64,000 bases of DNA, from NCBI GenBank assembly GCA_049647585.1, contig JBARXY010000025.1, forward strand, positions 41,256-105,255, in the 5' to 3' direction. How positions within the stretch are numbered: the stretch's first letter is position 1; each line of letters opens with the position of its first letter. Under the pieces are notes generated by a model. It saw nothing but the letters and a program-made list of their open reading frames with translations, ran no database searches and was not told the DNA's origin. This stretch comes from JAGQSZ01 sp049647585. GTDB taxonomy: Bacteria > Actinomycetota > Acidimicrobiia > Acidimicrobiales > Microtrichaceae. Shown here piece by piece: positions 9,226-18,272 of this stretch. A program made the translations under genes and the position numbers.

Positions 9226-10187
9226 AGCGAGTGACCGCTGTCGAGCGGGTTCAGCGGATCCTGACAATCCTTCCGTGGATAGTCGACAACCCGGGCTGTC
9301 ACGTCGACGAGGTGTGTGACCGGTTCGGGATTGAGCGCAGCGATCTGATCAACGACCTGGACCTGGTATTCGTTCACGTAGGACTCCACCCGTTCACGCC
9401 CGACATGCTCTCCGACGTTTCGATCGAGGACGACCGGATCAACGTCCATCTGGGCGACTACTTCCACCGGCCGCTTCGTCTGACCAGCCTCGAGGCTCTG
9501 ATTCTGTTGACTGCCGCAAGTGCAAACATCCCGTTTGCGACAGGCGACGAAGACGGCCGTGCGACCTTGGGTTCCGCTGTCGACAAGCTCAGGACAGCGC
9601 TGGGCGCTGGCGAAGGCAACACATTCGATGTGCAACTGGGTGCCGCCGACCAAGGGATGCTCGAGACGTTCAGACAAGCGGCGCAGAGCCACAAGAGCGT
9701 TCTGATCGGCTACTACACATACGGCCGTGATGAGCTGTCGACCAGACTCGTCGACCCCCACCGCGTCACCAGCCAGAGCGGCTTCTGGTATCTGAGCGCG
9801 TGGTGTCACAAGGCCGGCGCGCTACGGGAGTTCCGGGTCGACCGGATCTACTCCGCTGAACCGACCGATGAGACCTTCGAAGCTCCGATCGAGACTCCGG
9901 AGTTCTCCTGGAATCTGAACGAGCGCCTCCGGACGGTAGAAATAGTTGGTGACCCATCGATCACCTGGGTATCGGAGCTCTATCCCTGCGACGAGGTCGA
10001 AACGCTCGCGGACGGTCGACTCAGAATCGTCCTTCCGGTCACAGCTACCAGGTGGTTGGAGCGACTACTGCTCAGACTCGACCCCTCGACGACGGTTCTG
10101 GACGCCGAGACCGGCGAGGACCTTCGCCCGGTCGCCGTTGAGGCGGCACGCAGGATCCTTGGACGCTACGACTCGGGCGCTGCGTGA
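9222..10187 (+). CDS. pafC: PafC, WYL-domain DNA-damage regulator subunit
   Basis: PafC is the partner of PafB. The 321 residues start MKRVTAVERVQRILTILPWI, with an HTH continuing as VDEVCDRFGIERSDLINDLD, a WYL segment SQSGFWYLSAWCH plus FRVDRIYSAEP, and a C-terminal WCX-like domain. The ATG at 9222 overlaps the pafB stop by ATGA; an open frame extends upstream but is antisense-like and lacks the domain. Co-translation fits the known obligate heterodimer. Confidence 0.93.
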   Translation: MKRVTAVERVQRILTILPWIVDNPGCHVDEVCDRFGIERSDLINDLDLVFVHVGLHPFTPDMLSDVSIEDDRINVHLGDYFHRPLRLTSLEALILLTAASANIPFATGDEDGRATLGSAVDKLRTALGAGEGNTFDVQLGAADQGMLETFRQAAQSHKSVLIGYYTYGRDELSTRLVDPHRVTSQSGFWYLSAWCHKAGALREFRVDRIYSAEPTDETFEAPIETPEFSWNLNERLRTVEIVGDPSITWVSELYPCDEVETLADGRLRIVLPVTATRWLERLLLRLDPSTTVLDAETGEDLRPVAVEAARRILGRYDSGAA

Positions 10188-10286
10188 GTGAGCTGAACCA
10201 CATCGGACCCGGCGGAACGAAGCCCGAGATATTCGTTCGTCTACGAATCCGCCCAGCCGGGTCGGATCTAAGGATCAGGTTGTATC

Positions 10287-10946
10287 GTGGCTGAAATGAC
10301 CGATCCGCCCAGCAGTCCCGACGAGGGCTCCGGCGAAGACTCTGGCGAACACTCCGGCGAAGACTCCGGCGAAGATCTGGTAGCACCGGTTGTGCGTAGG
10401 GAAGGCAAGCAGAAGTCCTCCACGCGCAACCTGATCGAGTGGCTAGGCGTCATCGTCGTCGCGGTTGTCCTGGCGATCATCATCAAGACCTACTTGGTCC
10501 AGGCATTCAGCATTCCGTCGGAATCGATGAGCACGACGCTGATGATCGGTGACCGTGTCCTGGTCAACAAATTGAGCTACGACGCCCACGACCTGAACCG
10601 GGGTGACGTGATCGTCTTCGCCAGGCCACCCGGTCTTCCGGCGAAGCCGGGTGATCCGGCAGATCTGATCAAGCGCGTAATTGCGCTGCCCGGTGAGACG
10701 GTCGTGGCCAAGGACGGCTCCATCTACATCGATGGCAAGCGACTGGACGAGCCATACCTGGAGGACTCGGTCGATACCCTCGACCTGGACAATCCCGTGG
10801 CCATTCCCAAGGGCCAGGTCTGGGTCATGGGCGACAACCGGATGAACTCCGAGGACAGCCGATTTTTCGGCCCCATCGATGACGACACGATCGTCGGCCG
10901 GGCGTTCATGATCATGTGGCCGCCGAGTCGAATCGGAGCTCTCTGA
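10287..10946 (+). CDS. lepB: Signal peptidase I
   Basis: This enzyme cleaves signal peptides of Sec/Tat exported proteins at the outer membrane face. The 219-residue protein has an acidic cytoplasmic N-terminus (about 48 residues), one transmembrane helix (roughly 50-67), the SIPSESM motif with nucleophile Ser80, the general base in LIKRVIALPGE (Lys129) and the later GDNRMNSEDSRFFG box. The start is the GTG at 10287; an ATG three codons in is also possible. The N-terminus contains a 4-unit 12-bp tandem repeat giving repeated SGED. Confidence 0.95.
   Translation: MAEMTDPPSSPDEGSGEDSGEHSGEDSGEDLVAPVVRREGKQKSSTRNLIEWLGVIVVAVVLAIIIKTYLVQAFSIPSESMSTTLMIGDRVLVNKLSYDAHDLNRGDVIVFARPPGLPAKPGDPADLIKRVIALPGETVVAKDGSIYIDGKRLDEPYLEDSVDTLDLDNPVAIPKGQVWVMGDNRMNSEDSRFFGPIDDDTIVGRAFMIMWPPSRIGAL
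10329..10376 (+). repeat. 4 x 12-bp tandem repeat in lepB N-terminus
   Basis: Four units of the type tccggcgaagac encode Ser-Gly-Glu-Asp/His, producing the acidic tail ahead of the membrane helix. Unit two carries two substitutions and unit four one. Confidence 0.9.
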
Positions 10947-10949
10947 ACC

Positions 10950-11660
10950 TCAGCCGTGGCTGCGGGCAGCGTCGGTCATCCGTTCGACGTGTTCGCTGAC
11001 CACCGCGTCGATTCCCATGTTCAGAAGGTCCAGGATCTGCCGCTCGTGTTCGGGCATCCAACCGACGGTCAACCGGCTGAAGCGGTGGAACAACGCGACG
11101 TGTCCAGCCGTCCATTCGGAGAACGGAAGACTCATCCCTGAGATAGAGCGTTCGCGAAGTCGGGCGGCATGCTGCTCGGGCCCGCGTGGCAGCTCAGCCA
11201 GTCGGGCCGAATGGATGTAGCGAATCTCTGGCTGCTTCTCACGCCAGGAAGTCAGAGTGTCGAGATCGTCGTGGGTCAGCCAGAGGCGATCGAGCGCACC
11301 GGCGGTCCGTGCGGATTCGACGACGACCTCGAACGACGCCGCGTCTCTCAGATCGAGCGACAGTTCATAATCGATTCCGCAGCTGGAATAGAGCTCATCG
11401 AGATCGACCGCCGGAGAGGGGAGCGAATCCCTATCGACCGAGGCAACGGACTTCTTCCGCAGACGAGATCCGACCACTCCACCGGCGTTGAAAATCGCCT
11501 GATTATCGGCGGTGAGCCAGATGTCACCGTTCATCCCAGAGGCTCCGAGTCTGAGGCTCAATTGGAAGGATTCGAGTGTGTTCGCTCTGACGTGCGCTCC
11601 GGCTCCGCCGCGGGCGAAGAACACCGTCGAACCAAGCAGGGGAGCAAACATCGCAGTCAT
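10950..11660 (-). CDS. Glycerophosphodiester phosphodiesterase-like protein, catalytic residues lost
   Basis: The 236-residue protein follows the GDPD TIM-barrel pattern: RGG near residue 17, ANTLESFQLSLRLGA, then DIWLTADNQAIFNAG. Active GDPDs have His-Arg, Glu-x-Asp and His-Asp at these places. Here they read Ala16-Arg17, Asn44-Gly-Asp46 and Asn58-Ala59, so only the Arg and one Asp remain. It is therefore likely non-hydrolytic, with a binding or regulatory role, or a diverged activity. It ends 3 bases from lepB in convergent orientation. Two candidate ATGs exist at 11660 and 11651. Confidence 0.7.
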   Translation of the reverse strand: MTAMFAPLLGSTVFFARGGAGAHVRANTLESFQLSLRLGASGMNGDIWLTADNQAIFNAGGVVGSRLRKKSVASVDRDSLPSPAVDLDELYSSCGIDYELSLDLRDAASFEVVVESARTAGALDRLWLTHDDLDTLTSWREKQPEIRYIHSARLAELPRGPEQHAARLRERSISGMSLPFSEWTAGHVALFHRFSRLTVGWMPEHERQILDLLNMGIDAVVSEHVERMTDAARSHG

Positions 11661-11855
11661 ACAGAGGCTCAGTTTGGCAGTGATTCGAGGTCGGTGAAAC
11701 TAAGGAGCGAAGCCTCCGGGACCCCGGTGGTGGCCTTGGGTCGCCCGCGGGCAAACCTCTCTGAGGGGGGCCATTTGGACCAGTTCTGAATGAAAGGTCA
11801 ATACCACTGGAAGAAAAGCCGAAGTTACTGCTGTAAGTCACACCAAGGAGACCTG

Positions 11856-12185
11856 ATGGCACTGATTCGTGCGACCTGTAGCGATTGTGGAGACGTGGAA
11901 CTTCGTTCGCGTGACCTTCGTGTCCGGACGTGCATCGAGAATTCAGAGGCCACCTACCTGTTCCGTTGCCCGGTTTGCCGCATGATCGAGGTACGTCCGG
12001 CCGAGCAGCACGTCGTCGATGTTCTCGTTGCTGCTGGAGTGCGCGAAGAGCACTGGCACATCCCGGCCGAGATCGCCGAACGTCCGGTCGGCGAGACCAT
12101 CAGCCATGACGATGTTCTCGACTTCCACGACCTGTTGAGCACCACCGACTGGTTCGAGACTCTCGCGACGATGACGGAGCGCTGA
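11856..12185 (+). CDS. Small zinc-ribbon protein, unknown function
   Basis: The 109-residue protein has a CxxC pair (ATCSDCGDVEL) and a second CxxC (FRCPVCRMIEV) about 30 residues later, forming a probable zinc ribbon, followed by an acidic helical C-terminus. AAGGAG at 11845-11850 supports the ATG at 11856. It may be a small DNA/RNA or protein adaptor, but no function is evident. It lies upstream of tatB-tatC in the same direction. Confidence 0.75.
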   Translation: MALIRATCSDCGDVELRSRDLRVRTCIENSEATYLFRCPVCRMIEVRPAEQHVVDVLVAAGVREEHWHIPAEIAERPVGETISHDDVLDFHDLLSTTDWFETLATMTER

Positions 12186-12202
12186 TCCGGTAGCGTTCGC
12201 TC

Positions 12203-12406
12203 GTGACATTCGTGCTCGTGGCGTTCGCTCTCCTCGCAATTACCGGCGTTCTGATGCACCGTTGTATCTCGAGACTTGCCGAAGCAACTGAGCTGATCGA
12301 CGGGCTTTCTGCACAGAATTGGCTCGACACCTCGGGGCGCCTGACCGCTACCGCGGCAGAGGTCGACGAGCAGATCTCGGACAGCCGGGCCTCTTGGGCC
12401 AAGTGA
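12203..12406 (+). CDS. Small single-pass membrane protein
   Basis: The 67-residue protein has one N-terminal transmembrane helix (TFVLVAFALLAITGVLM) and a helical polar C-terminus. The GTG start lies 17 bases after the preceding stop and the gene ends 3 bases before tatB, so it sits inside a tight run. No family is recognised. It could be a Tat accessory protein, but this is only position-based. Confidence 0.55.
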   Translation: MTFVLVAFALLAITGVLMHRCISRLAEATELIDGLSAQNWLDTSGRLTATAAEVDEQISDSRASWAK

Positions 12407-12409
12407 GAG

Positions 12410-12994
12410 ATGTTCAACGTCACCGGTGGTGAAATCGTCATAATTGTGCTCGTGGCCTTGCTGGTTCTGGGGCCGGAGCGCATACCGGAAGTCGCACGAA
12501 ACATCGGCCGCCTCATCAACAAGGCGAAGACGATGTCCGAGGGCTTCCAGAACACGGTCAGTGACATCTCTAGCGACCCGTCAATGAAGCCGTTGAAGGA
12601 CCTGGGTGAACTTGCAGCCCGGCCCCGCCAGAAACTCGCCGAGTTTGCCGCCGAGGCCGAAGCCGAGGAGCGGGCCCAGCGAAAGCTCGAGGAGCGGGCG
12701 CGCATGGAGGCCGAACAGGCTCAAGCCGCCTTGGCCTCCCAAGCGGGAGACGAGAGCGATATCGGCCAGCCGCCTGAGCGCCCCGCTGCCAGCGCAGAAG
12801 TCGCCCAGGACGGATTGCCCGATGCCGGCGCAGAAGTCGCTCTCGAAGCCGTGCCCGACTCCGAAAGCGGCTCCGTAGTCGATGAAGAGGTCAGACTTGA
12901 CGCCATGCCGGACGCCGGCGCAGAAGTTGCACTCGAGGCCGTCCCCGACAGCGAAGCCGTCCCCGACAGCGAAGCGGAGCTCCGGAGCCAGTGA
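12410..12994 (+). CDS. tatB: TatB-type twin-arginine translocase subunit
   Basis: TatA/TatB proteins form the Tat export system for folded proteins. The N-terminus MFNVTGGEIVIIVLVALLVL followed by GPERIPEVARNIGRLI is the short membrane helix, Gly-Pro hinge and amphipathic helix; the LGPERIP form is TatB-like. The protein is 194 residues, longer than usual, because of a Glu/Ala-rich coiled region and then a repeated acidic tail in which DAGAEVALEAVPDSE occurs twice. It overlaps tatC at the stop (GTGA). Confidence 0.9.
   Translation: MFNVTGGEIVIIVLVALLVLGPERIPEVARNIGRLINKAKTMSEGFQNTVSDISSDPSMKPLKDLGELAARPRQKLAEFAAEAEAEERAQRKLEERARMEAEQAQAALASQAGDESDIGQPPERPAASAEVAQDGLPDAGAEVALEAVPDSESGSVVDEEVRLDAMPDAGAEVALEAVPDSEAVPDSEAELRSQ
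12820..12985 (+). repeat. Duplicated acidic repeat in the tatB tail
   Basis: Two diverged copies of a roughly 45-bp unit encode DAGAEVALEAVPDSE, the second followed by a further AVPDSE duplication. Boundaries are approximate. Confidence 0.75.
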
Positions 12995-13797
12995 AGCGCC
13001 CCTCGATATTCAAGGGTGCCGAGCGACAGGGCGCTGACATGACGCTTTCGGACCACATCCGAGAGCTCCGCTATCGGCTTCTGGTGTCAGTTGGAGCGAT
13101 CTTCGTTGGAATGATCCCTGCGTGGTTCCTCTACAACCCCCTGCTCAATATGCTCAACTCGCCGTACTGCACGGCTCTGACAAACGTTGACGCGGCGGCG
13201 AGCTGTGACTTTTTCTCGATCAACCTGCTGGACCCATTCGCACTCCGTCTGAAGGTCGCCGGATATGGGGGAGTGTTCCTGGCGATGCCGGTCATCCTCT
13301 GGCAGCTGTGGCGATTCCTCGCGCCGGGTCTCTACAAACGGGAGCGCCGTTACGCACTGGCGTTTACCGTCTCGGCGTTCCTGCTCTTCACGTTCGGGGC
13401 GTTCGTCGCCTATTTCACGCTGAATCAGGCCGTCCAGTTCCTGGTGCGGGTGGGCGGGCCGGACATCGAGATTCGCTCGGGACCGAACGAGTTCGTGAAG
13501 CTCTCGCTGTTCATGATGCTCGCCTTCGGCGCAGGCTTTCTGTTCCCCCTGGTCCTGGTGGCGCTGCAGATGATCGGTGTCGTCACTCCCCAGAAGCTCT
13601 CCTCGTGGCGGCGCCAGATCGTCCTGATCATCGTCGTCGTCGCTGCGGTCATCACCCCCAGCGGAGATCCGATTTCGCTCGCTGCGCTCTCGGTTCCGAT
13701 GTACGTGTTCTTCGAGGTCGCTGTGCTACTCGGGCGACTGATGGCCCGACGAAAAGGCAAATCCGGCTCATCTGAACCAACTGAAGCAATGGCCTGA
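12991..13797 (+). CDS. tatC: TatC, twin-arginine translocase core subunit
   Basis: TatC is the multi-spanning receptor for Tat signal peptides. The 268-residue protein has the N-terminal signature MTLSDHIRELRYRLLVSVGA, six predicted transmembrane helices, and the conserved cytoplasmic segment FLAPGLYKRERRYAL. The GTG start overlaps the tatB stop, giving translational coupling. The 53-residue loop after helix one holds two Cys (YCTALTNVDAAASCDFF) that may pair outside the cell. Confidence 0.95.
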   Translation: MKRPSIFKGAERQGADMTLSDHIRELRYRLLVSVGAIFVGMIPAWFLYNPLLNMLNSPYCTALTNVDAAASCDFFSINLLDPFALRLKVAGYGGVFLAMPVILWQLWRFLAPGLYKRERRYALAFTVSAFLLFTFGAFVAYFTLNQAVQFLVRVGGPDIEIRSGPNEFVKLSLFMMLAFGAGFLFPLVLVALQMIGVVTPQKLSSWRRQIVLIIVVVAAVITPSGDPISLAALSVPMYVFFEVAVLLGRLMARRKGKSGSSEPTEAMA

Positions 13798-13805
13798 GTG
13801 AACCC

Positions 13806-16493
13806 ATGAACGACAGATTCGGTCACTCCTTCAAACAGGACCGATTCCAGGTCGAGGCAATTGCGGCGCTCGATCGTAGTGAGAACGTGTTGGTGGCCGC
13901 TCCAACCGGATCCGGAAAGACCGTCGTTGCCGAACACGCGGTGTCACTCGCACTCGACGCCGGCGCACGCTGCTTCTACACCGCACCGATCAAGGCCCTC
14001 TCCAACCAGAAGTACAACGACCTGGTAGCTGCTCTCGGAGCAGACTCGGTCGGACTTCTCACAGGTGATCACGCAATCAACAGCGGCGCACCCGTGCTCG
14101 TCATGACCACGGAAGTGCTGCGAAACATGGTCTACGCAGGCTCCGACGCCTTGGACGGTCTCGCCTGGGTGGTACTCGACGAGGTCCATTTTCTCGCCGA
14201 CGCATACAGGGGTCCCGTCTGGGAGGAGGTGCTGATCCACACACCTCTGTCGGTGAAGTTCGTCTGTCTATCGGCAACAGTTTCAAATGCCACCGAGTTG
14301 GGGGAGTGGATCGAGGAACTGCGGGGCACCACCTCAACGGTCATCGAACACGAGCGGCCGATCGAGTTGGAATCAGTTCTTCTGGTGGGCGACCGTGTCG
14401 CACGCGACGAGCTGATGGTTCCGCTGCTCGTCGACGGTCGGCCCAATCCCGATGGTCGACGATTCGACGCTGATCGTCCCTCTGGTCCTCCCGGCAGGTA
14501 CCCGAGGACGAAGTCGCGCTATTTCACCCCTCGGCGGGTCGAGACCATCGAAACGCTCGCAGCGGAGGACATGCTGCCGGCCATCTACTTCATCTTCAGC
14601 CGCAACGGCTGCGACGAGGCGGCCAGCAGATGTTTTCAGGCGGGGCTGCGGCTGACGGAGCAATCCGAACGTGAACGCATCCGACACCTTGCGGAGTTAC
14701 GCACCGAGACACTATCGAATGGCGACCTCGAGGCTCTCGGTTACGAACAGTGGCTCACGGCGCTTGAGCAGGGAATTGCTTCGCACCACGCAGGAATGGT
14801 GCCCGCCTTCCGGGAGGCTGTCGAGGATTGCTTCGTCGAAGGTCTCGTCAAGGTGGTATTTGCTACTGAAACACTTGCGTTAGGTATCAATATGCCAGCC
14901 CGATCGGTCGTCATCGAGAAGCTGAGCAAGTTCAATGGCGAACGACACGAGTTTCTATCAGCGGGTCTTTTCACCCAGCTGACGGGCCGTGCCGGACGCC
15001 GTGGTATTGACGACGAGGGTCACGCGGTCGTGCACTGGTCGCCCTTTACGACCTTCACCCAGGTGGCGAACCTGGCGGCAAGCCGTGAATTCCCGCTTGT
15101 CTCGTCGTTCAGGCCCACCTACAACATGGCCGCCAACCTGGTGGACCGCTACAGCCGGGACACGGCCTTTGAAATACTCGGCCACTCCTTTGCACAGTTC
15201 CAGGCCGAACGATCCGTGGCACGAATGACAGCCAGGCGGCTCCGCCTGACCCAGGAGTTGGACGCCATCACCGAGACGAGCTCCGAATCTGTTCCCGCCG
15301 CGGTTTTTGATGTCGCCGGATACGCAGCCCTTCTCGACAAGGTGAAATCCACCCGAACCACCGCCAAGCAAGCCGCCGAGGAGTTCAACCTGGCCTTGGC
15401 GTCGCTCACCCCGGGCGACGTTCTCGAACAAACGACTCCCAGCGGAGTGAAACGCGTGGTGGTCGTCTCGGTATCGACCCGCAAGGGCGGGACAACCAGG
15501 GTTCGTTGTGTCGACAAGAATGCCAAGACGCTCTGGGTGGACCGCAGCTATCAATCAGGACCGTCCGGGCAGTCAGACCGTTACGAGACGAATGAGTGGG
15601 GGAGCCTGACTCCGGTCGGACGGGTGGAGCTGCCAGTTCCGTATCTGCCCAAGGACCCGGAGTTCAGGCGTACCGTGGCTGCGCTGCTCCGGAGGATGAA
15701 CCCCAAACGGGGGACGAGTGGAAAACCCCACCGGAATCAGCGTCCGGTTTCCAGCGGCACGGACGATGAATCACCATCGACCATTCGCGCGCTCATCGAA
15801 GAGCACCCGCTCCACGCCCATCCCGACAGGGAGGCGCTGCTCGGCCAGCATCTGAGCAGTACGGGGGTCGCCAGGCAGCTCAAGGATCTCGACGCCGAGA
15901 TTTCGCGCCGCGGAACCACTCTCGCCGATCAACTCGAGTCGATTCTCGCTGTGCTCACCCAGACCGGACATTTGGACGGTTGGAATCTGACTCCGGCCGG
16001 TGAACGACTCCGGCGGATCTACCACGAATCGGATCTGCTCCTGTCGCTGGCGATCACGGACGGACTGTTCGACGGGCTGACTCCGGCTGAAGTTGCCGCG
16101 CTCCTGAGCTGCTTCACCCATGAGCACCGCAGTTCCGAACCCCCACCCACACCGGTCCTGCCAAGCGTCGCCGTGAGGGACGGGGTTACCCGACTCAGGT
16201 CCTTGTGGAAACAACTAGAGCGAGGGGAACGCTCGGCCAAGGTTCCCCAGACACGTGAACCCCAACCCGGGTTTGCTGACGCAGCATGGTCATGGGCCTC
16301 GGGCGGGGCTCTTGAAATGATCATCGACGATGATCTGAGCGGCGGCGATTTCGTACGGAACATCCGTCAGCTGATCGACCTGCTGGCACAGCTGGGTGAA
16401 GTGGCCATCAATCCCGAAACCGGCCACGCGGCCCGTAGCGCAGCGGAGTCGCTGCGTCGAGGAGTCATCGTCGCCTCGGGCGGACCCGGATGA
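13806..16493 (+). CDS. helY: HelY-type superfamily 2 RNA helicase (Ski2/Mtr4-like)
   Basis: The 895-residue ATP-dependent helicase has Walker A APTGSGKT at residues 32-39, a DEVH box (VVLDEVHFLADAYRGP), motif III LSATVSNA, the later motif GINMPARSVVIEKLSKF and motif VI QLTGRAGRRGIDDEGH, and a C-terminal DSHCT-like domain. This layout and the position right after tatC match mycobacterial helY. It probably acts in RNA processing or turnover. The ATG at 13806 starts 9 bases after the tatC stop. Confidence 0.93.
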   Translation: MNDRFGHSFKQDRFQVEAIAALDRSENVLVAAPTGSGKTVVAEHAVSLALDAGARCFYTAPIKALSNQKYNDLVAALGADSVGLLTGDHAINSGAPVLVMTTEVLRNMVYAGSDALDGLAWVVLDEVHFLADAYRGPVWEEVLIHTPLSVKFVCLSATVSNATELGEWIEELRGTTSTVIEHERPIELESVLLVGDRVARDELMVPLLVDGRPNPDGRRFDADRPSGPPGRYPRTKSRYFTPRRVETIETLAAEDMLPAIYFIFSRNGCDEAASRCFQAGLRLTEQSERERIRHLAELRTETLSNGDLEALGYEQWLTALEQGIASHHAGMVPAFREAVEDCFVEGLVKVVFATETLALGINMPARSVVIEKLSKFNGERHEFLSAGLFTQLTGRAGRRGIDDEGHAVVHWSPFTTFTQVANLAASREFPLVSSFRPTYNMAANLVDRYSRDTAFEILGHSFAQFQAERSVARMTARRLRLTQELDAITETSSESVPAAVFDVAGYAALLDKVKSTRTTAKQAAEEFNLALASLTPGDVLEQTTPSGVKRVVVVSVSTRKGGTTRVRCVDKNAKTLWVDRSYQSGPSGQSDRYETNEWGSLTPVGRVELPVPYLPKDPEFRRTVAALLRRMNPKRGTSGKPHRNQRPVSSGTDDESPSTIRALIEEHPLHAHPDREALLGQHLSSTGVARQLKDLDAEISRRGTTLADQLESILAVLTQTGHLDGWNLTPAGERLRRIYHESDLLLSLAITDGLFDGLTPAEVAALLSCFTHEHRSSEPPPTPVLPSVAVRDGVTRLRSLWKQLERGERSAKVPQTREPQPGFADAAWSWASGGALEMIIDDDLSGGDFVRNIRQLIDLLAQLGEVAINPETGHAARSAAESLRRGVIVASGGPG

Positions 16494-17176
16494 CCATCCG
16501 CAAGGGCGAGCCGTGGGGTGCGCCGGGCTCATTGTCCGAGGAAAGCCCTGTCGTCGACAGTGACCGAGCACTCGCACGGGTGCTCGAAGAACGCCTTCCC
16601 GAGGAATTGCTCGCCGAATCTCCCCCAGACCCGGCCGATGCGGCGGAACCCGTGGGGCGTCCCGTCGAAGTTGGACTTCTGGGAGGCGACCTGCACAGAT
16701 CTGTGGGCGCACCTTCCCATTCGGTTTCGGACCTCTATGACGGAAGCGGCATGCGACTCCCCATCGACGTCGGGATCGTCGAGTTCGAGGACCAGGGAGT
16801 CCAGACCCGGCGGCTCTTCGTTGCCCACCTCGTTGCCCGTGTCAGCCGCACCGGTGGACTCTGGTTGGGTCGCACGGTGATCGTCATGAACGGCTCGTTC
16901 ATCGGCACAGCGAATCTGGGACCGAAGGCACATCCGAACGACGGTCGACTCGATGTTGTCGACGGCAGGCTCAATTTCGCAGACCGTCGGAAGGCTCGCC
17001 CTCGCATGGCGACTGGGACACACGTTCCTCACCCGTCTCTGGTCGAGCTCCGGGTCAAGCAAGTCGTCCTGTCCGACGACAGGCCCTTCCAGGTCCGTGT
17101 CGATGGCGAGACCATCGGCTCTGCGAGGGAGCTGAGGATCCGTTGCATTCCGGACGCTGCCGTCCTCGTCGTCTGA
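16490..17176 (+). CDS. YegS/DAGK C-terminal-domain-like protein without a kinase domain
   Basis: The 228-residue protein overlaps helY by ATGA. Its C-terminal two-thirds resemble the beta-sandwich half of YegS-type lipid kinases: RTVIVMNGSFIGTANLGPKA, then HPNDGRLDVVDG and, near the end, FQVRVDGETIGSARELRIRC. The GGDGT nucleotide-binding motif of the kinase domain is absent, as the first 85 residues are an acidic, Pro-rich leader. It therefore cannot be a kinase on its own. The likeness is by eye and moderate. Confidence 0.7.
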   Translation: MTIRKGEPWGAPGSLSEESPVVDSDRALARVLEERLPEELLAESPPDPADAAEPVGRPVEVGLLGGDLHRSVGAPSHSVSDLYDGSGMRLPIDVGIVEFEDQGVQTRRLFVAHLVARVSRTGGLWLGRTVIVMNGSFIGTANLGPKAHPNDGRLDVVDGRLNFADRRKARPRMATGTHVPHPSLVELRVKQVVLSDDRPFQVRVDGETIGSARELRIRCIPDAAVLVV

Positions 17177-17198
17177 TTCGCCACCTGGGCCCCATCTG

Positions 17199-17267
17199 AC
17201 CCGCGGCTGGACCCTCGTCCTACCCGCGGCTGGATCGTTGCGCGACTCGCGGCTTAAACCGAGATCT
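17199..17267 (+). repeat. Three 23-bp tandem repeats between genes
   Basis: Units begin at 17199, 17222 and 17245, each opening with ac(c/t)cgcggct. The first two share 13 identical bases and the third is diverged. They lie in the 109-base gap before the oxidoreductase gene. Confidence 0.75.
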
Positions 17268-17285
17268 ACTGGCTAGCCTCAAGCC

Positions 17286-18272
17286 ATGTTGGCATGGCAC
17301 TTAGTGGAGTCACCGGGCAACTACATATGGGGCGAGGTTCCTGACCCTGTTGCAGGGCCCGGGCAGGTTCGAATCAAAGTGCGGGCCTCGGCGCTCAACC
17401 ACATGGACCTGTGGCTGACCACCGGCCTTCCCAAGCCGCCGGCCTTTCCCCATGTTGCAGGAAACGATGTCGCCGGTGTCATCGAAACACTGGGCGAGGG
17501 GGTCACGGGCTGGGCGATCGACGACGAGGTGGTCATCAACACGGCCCAGGTGCCGGCAGAAGCCCTAGATCGTGGGATCGACTCGGTGCTGGACCCGCAA
17601 ATGAGACTTCTCGGTGAGCAGTCGTGGGGCGGTCACGGAGAGTTCGTGGTCGTTGACGCCCACCAGATCGAACACCGACCGAAGGGCCGCAGCTGGGCCG
17701 AGGCAGCCTCGTACCCGGTCTGTGGAACGACCGCCTACAGGCTGCTGCGACGGGCCAATTTGGGAGCCGATGACTCGGTCCTCATTACAGGCATCGGCGG
17801 CGGCGTTGCGACCGCGGCAATGCAGATCGCCCTGCACATCGGAGCGCGGGTGTTCGTAACCTCGCGCGACCCCGACAAGCGCGCGGCGGCGTTGGCTCTC
17901 GGCGCCGAGGGTGCCTTCGACTCGGCCCAGCGATATCCGGTGTCCGTTGACGTCGTGGTGGACAGCGTCGGACCTGCCACCTGGGAGTCCTCGATGAGAA
18001 CGCTTCGCAACGGTGGGCGGATGTGTGTATGTGGCGGCACGTCAGGTCCGACGGTCACGCTGCAGCTTCCCAGGCTGTTCTTCAAACAGCTCGATATCAT
18101 CGGCGCGAGCTGCGGCTCCCAGGAGGAGTTCCGCCATGTCACCAAACTGATGGAAGCGGGTCTACCGGCAGTGATTGACAGCATCCATCCACTCACGGAC
18201 CACCCTGCTGCGCTGACTCGCCTGCGCGAGGCGGCCCAGATCGGCAAGATCGTGCTGGAGCACCCGGAGTGA
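17286..18272 (+). CDS. Medium-chain dehydrogenase/reductase, zinc-binding type uncertain
   Basis: The 328-residue protein is an alcohol-dehydrogenase-superfamily oxidoreductase: an N-terminal GroES-like domain with PGQVRIKVRASALNHMDLWL and VAGNDVAGVIETLGEGV, and a Rossmann domain with ITGIGGGVATAAMQIALHIG and the SRDPDKRAAALALGA NAD(P) loop. It lacks the four-Cys structural zinc loop of classical alcohol dehydrogenases, which suggests a quinone-oxidoreductase or similar subgroup. Substrate is unknown. Its stop overlaps the following M20 gene (GTGA), so both may act on one pathway. Confidence 0.88.
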   Translation: MLAWHLVESPGNYIWGEVPDPVAGPGQVRIKVRASALNHMDLWLTTGLPKPPAFPHVAGNDVAGVIETLGEGVTGWAIDDEVVINTAQVPAEALDRGIDSVLDPQMRLLGEQSWGGHGEFVVVDAHQIEHRPKGRSWAEAASYPVCGTTAYRLLRRANLGADDSVLITGIGGGVATAAMQIALHIGARVFVTSRDPDKRAAALALGAEGAFDSAQRYPVSVDVVVDSVGPATWESSMRTLRNGGRMCVCGGTSGPTVTLQLPRLFFKQLDIIGASCGSQEEFRHVTKLMEAGLPAVIDSIHPLTDHPAALTRLREAAQIGKIVLEHPE

